From assembly GCA_965203345.1 (NCBI GenBank), contig CBDBCK010000027.1:62001-126000 (forward strand): 64,000 nucleotides of DNA, in the 5' to 3' direction. Under the pieces are notes generated by a model. The model was given only the letters and a program-made list of their open reading frames with translations, was not told the DNA's origin and did no database searches. Positions 60,372-64,000 of this stretch are shown piece by piece (positions within the stretch are counted from its first letter, which is position 1; each line of letters begins with the position of its first letter). The position numbers were made by a program, and so were the translations under genes. The DNA comes from CBDBCK01 sp965203345. GTDB lineage: Bacteria > Chloroflexota > Dehalococcoidia > Lucifugimonadales > Lucifugimonadaceae.

Positions 60372-61322
60372 TTAGCGGGTAGCGGGTGCCGTGGTAAGTC
60401 TTTCTATAGCTTCCATATCGGCATGTTCCTTCAACAGCTCTCGCATACGGCTCAATTTTTGGGGATGGGCGAACGTGGATTCGCTGTATAGCTCGGCCAG
60501 ATTGTCGCATACTTCCATAGTGTCTCCGTCTGCCAGTATCATAGGCTTTTGCTTTTGCTTAGACTCGTACACCACGTATTCAACGGGGGTTATACCGGCC
60601 GTGATTACAAGTCCTGCCACCTCTTCGCTCTGCAGCGCCGACAGCTGTACGTCGGGACGATCTCCCCTTACTACTACCGCGTTGTTCTTCCTCGAGTTAA
60701 AATAGTAGGGACCCCAGTCCAGTATCATCCCACCTATCAGAAAGTGTTCAGCCAAACGCTCTCCGTGCTCTTCCCATGTTAGATAACGGCCTTGCAAACG
60801 TTCATTTATCTGATTGAGCGTAGGAGCGTTGAGCCGGCGGTCCTGAGGGAGGCTACCGAAGCAAACGACGTCGTTTACTTCCGCGGCGGCGGTTCGCATA
60901 CGATATTGGGGGATATTGTTGAGGATCATGCCCGCGAACCTGGATCCGTAGGCTTTTCGCGCCGCTGAGATATCCTCTTCGTTGGACGCGACTATAATTA
61001 TCAATCCGTCAAGTGTTTCTGCCAATGTCAAATTGAACTGCTCATCTCCCGCGCGTCCTTCCACAACTGCAACTGCCGCTCCTTTAAATTCAGACAAGAT
61101 TGCCTGGGCCGCTTCCTGTGCAGAGTTTTGGGTTACGTTGAGTAGAACGTTTTCCTCAAAAGATAAACCGGCGTAGCTATGCTTCTCTGTTTCCGGCTGG
61201 CCGGCGGAAGTATCCGCTATCAGGATTCGTCCTAACTTTTCCGAGAGTATGGAAGCCAGACCAGCGGAAATAGCCGTACGACCGGACCTTTCCGATACGG
61301 AGGAGACTATGAGACTTGGCAT
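60372..61322 (-). CDS. BioD-like P-loop protein with a DRTGG domain
   Basis: The 316-residue protein resembles the N-terminal part of the phosphotransacetylase/BioD group: a P-loop NTPase-like first half, then a DRTGG domain (about residues 200-310, with VVVRGDRPDVQLSAL and LVITAGITP). The first loop reads SVSERSGRTA: the Walker A Lys is replaced by Arg, so nucleotide hydrolysis is doubtful. DRTGG domains accompany CBS and phosphotransacetylase proteins and have unclear function. It is not adjacent to a pta gene in this window. The 115 bases to tRNA-Phe are empty. Confidence 0.8.
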   Translation of the reverse strand: MPSLIVSSVSERSGRTAISAGLASILSEKLGRILIADTSAGQPETEKHSYAGLSFEENVLLNVTQNSAQEAAQAILSEFKGAAVAVVEGRAGDEQFNLTLAETLDGLIIIVASNEEDISAARKAYGSRFAGMILNNIPQYRMRTAAAEVNDVVCFGSLPQDRRLNAPTLNQINERLQGRYLTWEEHGERLAEHFLIGGMILDWGPYYFNSRKNNAVVVRGDRPDVQLSALQSEEVAGLVITAGITPVEYVVYESKQKQKPMILADGDTMEVCDNLAELYSESTFAHPQKLSRMRELLKEHADMEAIERLTTAPATR

Positions 61323-61435
61323 GAACGCAGAATTTTTCGAGAAAATAAGAACTAAGGACCTTTAGAACATTGGAAATTATAACAGCAGAAGGTTGCGTTA
61401 GTCCTCTCTCAGTCGTACGATGATAATTGTGGCTA

Positions 61436-61511
<76 letters not shown>

Positions 61512-61713
61512 CTGAATGTATTTATCAGGCGCGTCAATAAAGCAAAGGCGCGCAACTAACGATCTGAACATGCTAGACTCGCTTTTCCTCTCTCGGCCAA
61601 CAGTTGTTTTCAAAGCAACTTTGCTTATCCGCTTTCAGGCGAGAAGTTCAGGCTTAAGCGATTTCGTGGGGCGTCCTGCTGATTTTATCTGACGTCTCGT
61701 TTTTCAGGCAAAG

Positions 61714-62091
61714 TTGACTGACATGACTAAGGGAGTGTTAGTTGCTCTAGGGATAATGGTTGTAGGTGTAGCTACCATTCCTATACCGCCCGTTCACTGG
61801 GTAGTCCCTTGGCTTTCCCCTTTTGCGGCGGGATTTGCAGGAGTAGGAGCGGGAAACGTACATAAGGACAAAATAGCAGGATTCGTCCTTGTTACTACTG
61901 GGATATTGGCCGTTCCGTCCGCTGTGCTTGGCGCGTTAATACTGGTAAATCCGGGAGATTTCCTCCCAGATTTCATTCCCAGTTTCACGGGAGTTTTGGC
62001 ACTTGCTCTCATCCCGGTCGCCATGTTTGGGATAACGGCAGGCAGCGTCATACGGTTCATGGTTGATTCTGACGATAAAACCTCTCAATGA
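61714..62091 (+). CDS. Small membrane protein of unknown function
   Basis: The 125-residue protein has three to four hydrophobic segments: residues 8-28, 35-50, 60-78 and 90-115, with short loops. No family motif is recognised. A TTG at 61714 or an ATG at 61723 could be the start; both give the same fold. It stands alone after tRNA-Phe and ends convergently with the universal stress protein gene, 60 bases away. Confidence 0.55.
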   Translation: MTDMTKGVLVALGIMVVGVATIPIPPVHWVVPWLSPFAAGFAGVGAGNVHKDKIAGFVLVTTGILAVPSAVLGALILVNPGDFLPDFIPSFTGVLALALIPVAMFGITAGSVIRFMVDSDDKTSQ

Positions 62092-62149
62092 GTAGTTCGC
62101 ATTGAAACTGCAACTTACTATGATTGGGCGAAAGTCTACTGAGTGACCG

Positions 62150-63121
62150 TTACTCCCAGCGAAGATTTTCCTTACGCGTCTGGAGTATCCTCTTGGTTGC
62201 TATATCTTTGTCCGGCACTATAACTACGGGCGAGTCTGCGGCGTTAAATATCTTGCGTGAGAATGACCCCAGAAACAGCCGCGATACTTTGTCCCTGGAA
62301 CGTGAAGCCGTTATCACCCATGATCCCGGAGTTTTTTCCTGTAACTCTCGCATTGCAGTAACAGCGTCTCTTGTAAATGAGGTCGTTACTTTAACTCGTT
62401 TACTTTCCAGTTCGGCAATAGTTGAGTTTATGTAGTTGGATGTTCCGGGAGGGCCTTCACCAGTCAGCTTGCTGTTGATTATAAGGGCTGCCTTTGCGTT
62501 AGTACTAGCTAGCAGGGACTTCAGAAAGGGCATAACGATTGAGGCGGTTTTAGGGTGTTGTATCGGAACTATAAAGGCACGCGGGTCCAAGAAGCTGCGC
62601 CCCTTCAAATCCGTAAGATTGTCCTTTATTATCAAGATAGGCACGGACGTGAGAGACCATAACTTCTCTGACAGGTTCCCTTTGAGAAAACGTTCCCACC
62701 GAGTATATCGGTTAGCGGTGATGACTATCAGGCCGGAGCCAATCAGGCTGGCTCGTGCGGCTATCATGATGGGCGGTGGTCCGGTAGCTATTCCCCAGCG
62801 CACGTTATGGGTGAATGGCTTCAACTTTTCCGCTATCTCTTGGAGGTACGCACTTCCCAGATACGCGCCTCGATCGTGATGTGGAGCAGGGTAACGGACA
62901 TGCTGTGCCGAGTTCGTTGTCCTGAACCTGTCTTCCGCAGGCACCACGTGTAACAAGTTTATCTCAGAGTTGAACCATCTTGTAACCATACATGCGTACG
63001 GTAGGCTGATTTCAGACCTTGCGTTGCCGTCTAATGGAACGAGAACGCGTTCTATTTTTGCAGGCGCCGTTCCACTTGGGAACGTTAAAAAGGGGGCGAC
63101 GCCGTTATTTTGATGCGCCAT
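62150..63121 (-). CDS. Tandem universal stress protein (two USP domains)
   Basis: The 323-residue protein has two UspA folds. The first (about 22-165) begins ERVLVPLDGNARSEISLPYA and the second (about 175-305) begins DPRAFIVPIQHPKTASIV. The second ends with SRSRDKVSRLFLGSFSRKIFNAADSPVVIVPD, a good match to the G-2x-G-9x-G(S/T) ATP-binding loop, though the first Gly is changed. The first domain shows a similar WERFLKGNLSEKLWSLTSVPILII block. USP proteins respond to starvation or stress, often by ATP binding; exact function here is unknown. About 200 bases with no gene precede it. Confidence 0.88.
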   Translation of the reverse strand: MAHQNNGVAPFLTFPSGTAPAKIERVLVPLDGNARSEISLPYACMVTRWFNSEINLLHVVPAEDRFRTTNSAQHVRYPAPHHDRGAYLGSAYLQEIAEKLKPFTHNVRWGIATGPPPIMIAARASLIGSGLIVITANRYTRWERFLKGNLSEKLWSLTSVPILIIKDNLTDLKGRSFLDPRAFIVPIQHPKTASIVMPFLKSLLASTNAKAALIINSKLTGEGPPGTSNYINSTIAELESKRVKVTTSFTRDAVTAMRELQEKTPGSWVITASRSRDKVSRLFLGSFSRKIFNAADSPVVIVPDKDIATKRILQTRKENLRWE

Positions 63122-63321
63122 AGTTTGGATAGCTTGTTATTAGTTACAGAGAATTAAATTAGTCTTTATATAGTCTAATTACTTTGCTTGAAAATGTGTA
63201 ATGCTACGGTGACCTATTCTGGTAAAAGGGGTTTCTCTGGTATTTTCTTATAACAACTTATAAATCGGTTCCGTATCTCTGTAAACAGTATGCGCGGCAT
63301 CAACCGGATATTCCCTGTTGT

Positions 63322-64000
63322 TTATCCTCTTTCCAGGGTAGTCTTAATAGCTTCTTCTAAAACTGGTTCCGGCGCGAAGTTTTCAAAACTGGCGGATATA
63401 AGACTGTCTGAACCTATGACGTACGTCCATTCATCGGCGGTTATACCCCACTCTTCCAGTATGGGCGTCCTCACGCCGCTTGAGATGTCTCCTTGTATCT
63501 CCTCAGGATTTTCATATATGTCTATATGTATGAAATCGACCATACCACCGTACTTTTCTCTCAGACTGCTTACCGCTTGAACTTGCGGACCACATACTGG
63601 GGTGGTGCAGAAAGCAGGACTGGCGAAGACGACCACTAGAGGACGGGGGGTCTCTATAGCCTCTTTCACCGTTAGCTGGTATAGCTGTTCATCGTAGAAC
63701 GACCCGGTTGTGAGCGAGCTTAAAGTTGTTTTGTCGTTCAGGGTTCTGTTTGTGCTGGCAGGAGGACGCTCTCCGATGTCTACGGAATAGGTTTCTTCAG
63801 ATACGTTAAAGCTCATTACGACCGGATCAGGGCTGGCTGATGGACTCGGCACGTGCGCCCGAACTGCCCAACGTCCAGGTCTGTCAAAGTGGAGTTCAGC
63901 AGCGTACAGTCCCCTTTCCGTTTCCGGGAATTGATGAAAGCTCGCCAAGGCTTCCTGTGTTTGTACGCTTTCGTCCCACGTCTCTCGCTCCCCTATAAAC
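63322..64000 (-). CDS. Thioredoxin-fold protein, partial (runs off the right edge)
   Basis: The frame is open from 63322 (stop side) to the window edge at 64000, so the start lies outside. A TTG at 63948 is only an internal codon: the frame upstream reads FIGERETWDESVQTQEAL without a stop. The C-terminal half resembles thioredoxin/TlpA proteins: RPLVVVFASPAFCTTPVCGP (a C-x5-C arrangement in place of CxxC), YGGMVDFIHIDIYENP and WTYVIGSDSLISASF. The N-terminal part (AAELHFDRPGRWAVRAHV) looks like an extracytoplasmic beta sandwich domain. It may be exported, but the N-terminus is not seen. Redox role is likely but not certain. Confidence 0.78.
   Translation of the reverse strand, partial: FIGERETWDESVQTQEALASFHQFPETERGLYAAELHFDRPGRWAVRAHVPSPSASPDPVVMSFNVSEETYSVDIGERPPASTNRTLNDKTTLSSLTTGSFYDEQLYQLTVKEAIETPRPLVVVFASPAFCTTPVCGPQVQAVSSLREKYGGMVDFIHIDIYENPEEIQGDISSGVRTPILEEWGITADEWTYVIGSDSLISASFENFAPEPVLEEAIKTTLERG

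Overview
The window looks like chromosomal DNA of a bacterium of mid GC content. TTG and GTG starts are frequent and the housekeeping proteins are compact. The accessory content is an enolase-superfamily sugar-acid dehydratase, a sulfatase, several SDR oxidoreductases, two ThDP enzymes of the acetolactate synthase type, an acetoacetate-decarboxylase-like protein, a TrpB2-type tryptophan synthase and a two-subunit 2-oxoacid:acceptor oxidoreductase. Together with a 5S rRNA gene that sits apart from 16S and 23S genes, this best fits a Chloroflexota / Dehalococcoidia lineage such as the marine SAR202 group. That assignment is inferred from gene content, not from a marker tree.

Layout. 1-3.4 kb: a Rieske-ThDP fusion enzyme (cut by the left edge), a strong promoter, tRNA-fMet, a 5S rRNA gene and a membrane metallophosphoesterase. 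3.5-15.2 kb: housekeeping genes rpsO, pnp, dapB, a long prephenate-dehydrogenase-like protein, pheS, pheT (broken by a one-base frameshift), moeA and a small unknown gene; a decayed patch lies at 7.1-8.0 kb. 15.3-26.8 kb: a probable defence operon of six genes in one direction. A type III-like methyltransferase (Mod) and restriction helicase-nuclease (Res) enclose tcmP, a DUF5131 three-Cys-motif protein, a PHP-ATPase of the TrlF type and an AlbA_2/RecG-like gene. The Mod gene carries an in-frame DUF559 nuclease cassette bounded by 63-bp direct repeats. 26.9-31.5 kb: a sulfatase and a sugar-acid catabolic set (TIM-barrel epimerase, SDR, dehydratase). 31.7-46 kb: mgtE, an oxalate-CoA-ligase-like enzyme, trpB2, a lipoprotein, recF, apt, a HAD protein, then an acetoacetate decarboxylase-like gene with three Rossmann oxidoreductases and a second ThDP enzyme. 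46-53 kb, minus strand: tRNA-Asn, a cation/proton antiporter and the nusA-rnpM-infB-rbfA-truB operon, with an intrinsic terminator hairpin in the nusA leader. 53-64 kb: a divergent plsY, korAB, a Nudix-GNAT pair, pcrA, a BioD-like/DRTGG protein, tRNA-Phe, a small membrane protein, a double universal stress protein and a thioredoxin-fold protein cut by the right edge.

How the genes work together. The nusA operon, rpsO-pnp, pheST and the tRNAs serve transcription and translation. The 28.6-31.5 kb set and the 39.9-45.7 kb set look like catabolism of sugar acids and of oxo or carboxylic acids, with korAB available to oxidise 2-oxoacids to acyl-CoA. The best candidate for a little-described system is the 15.3-26.8 kb operon, because three different gene modules are nested between the modification and restriction genes of one system.

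Caution: single-base disruptions in pheT and in the AlbA_2 gene, and a missing conventional start for tcmP, may be real or may be indel errors in the sequence.
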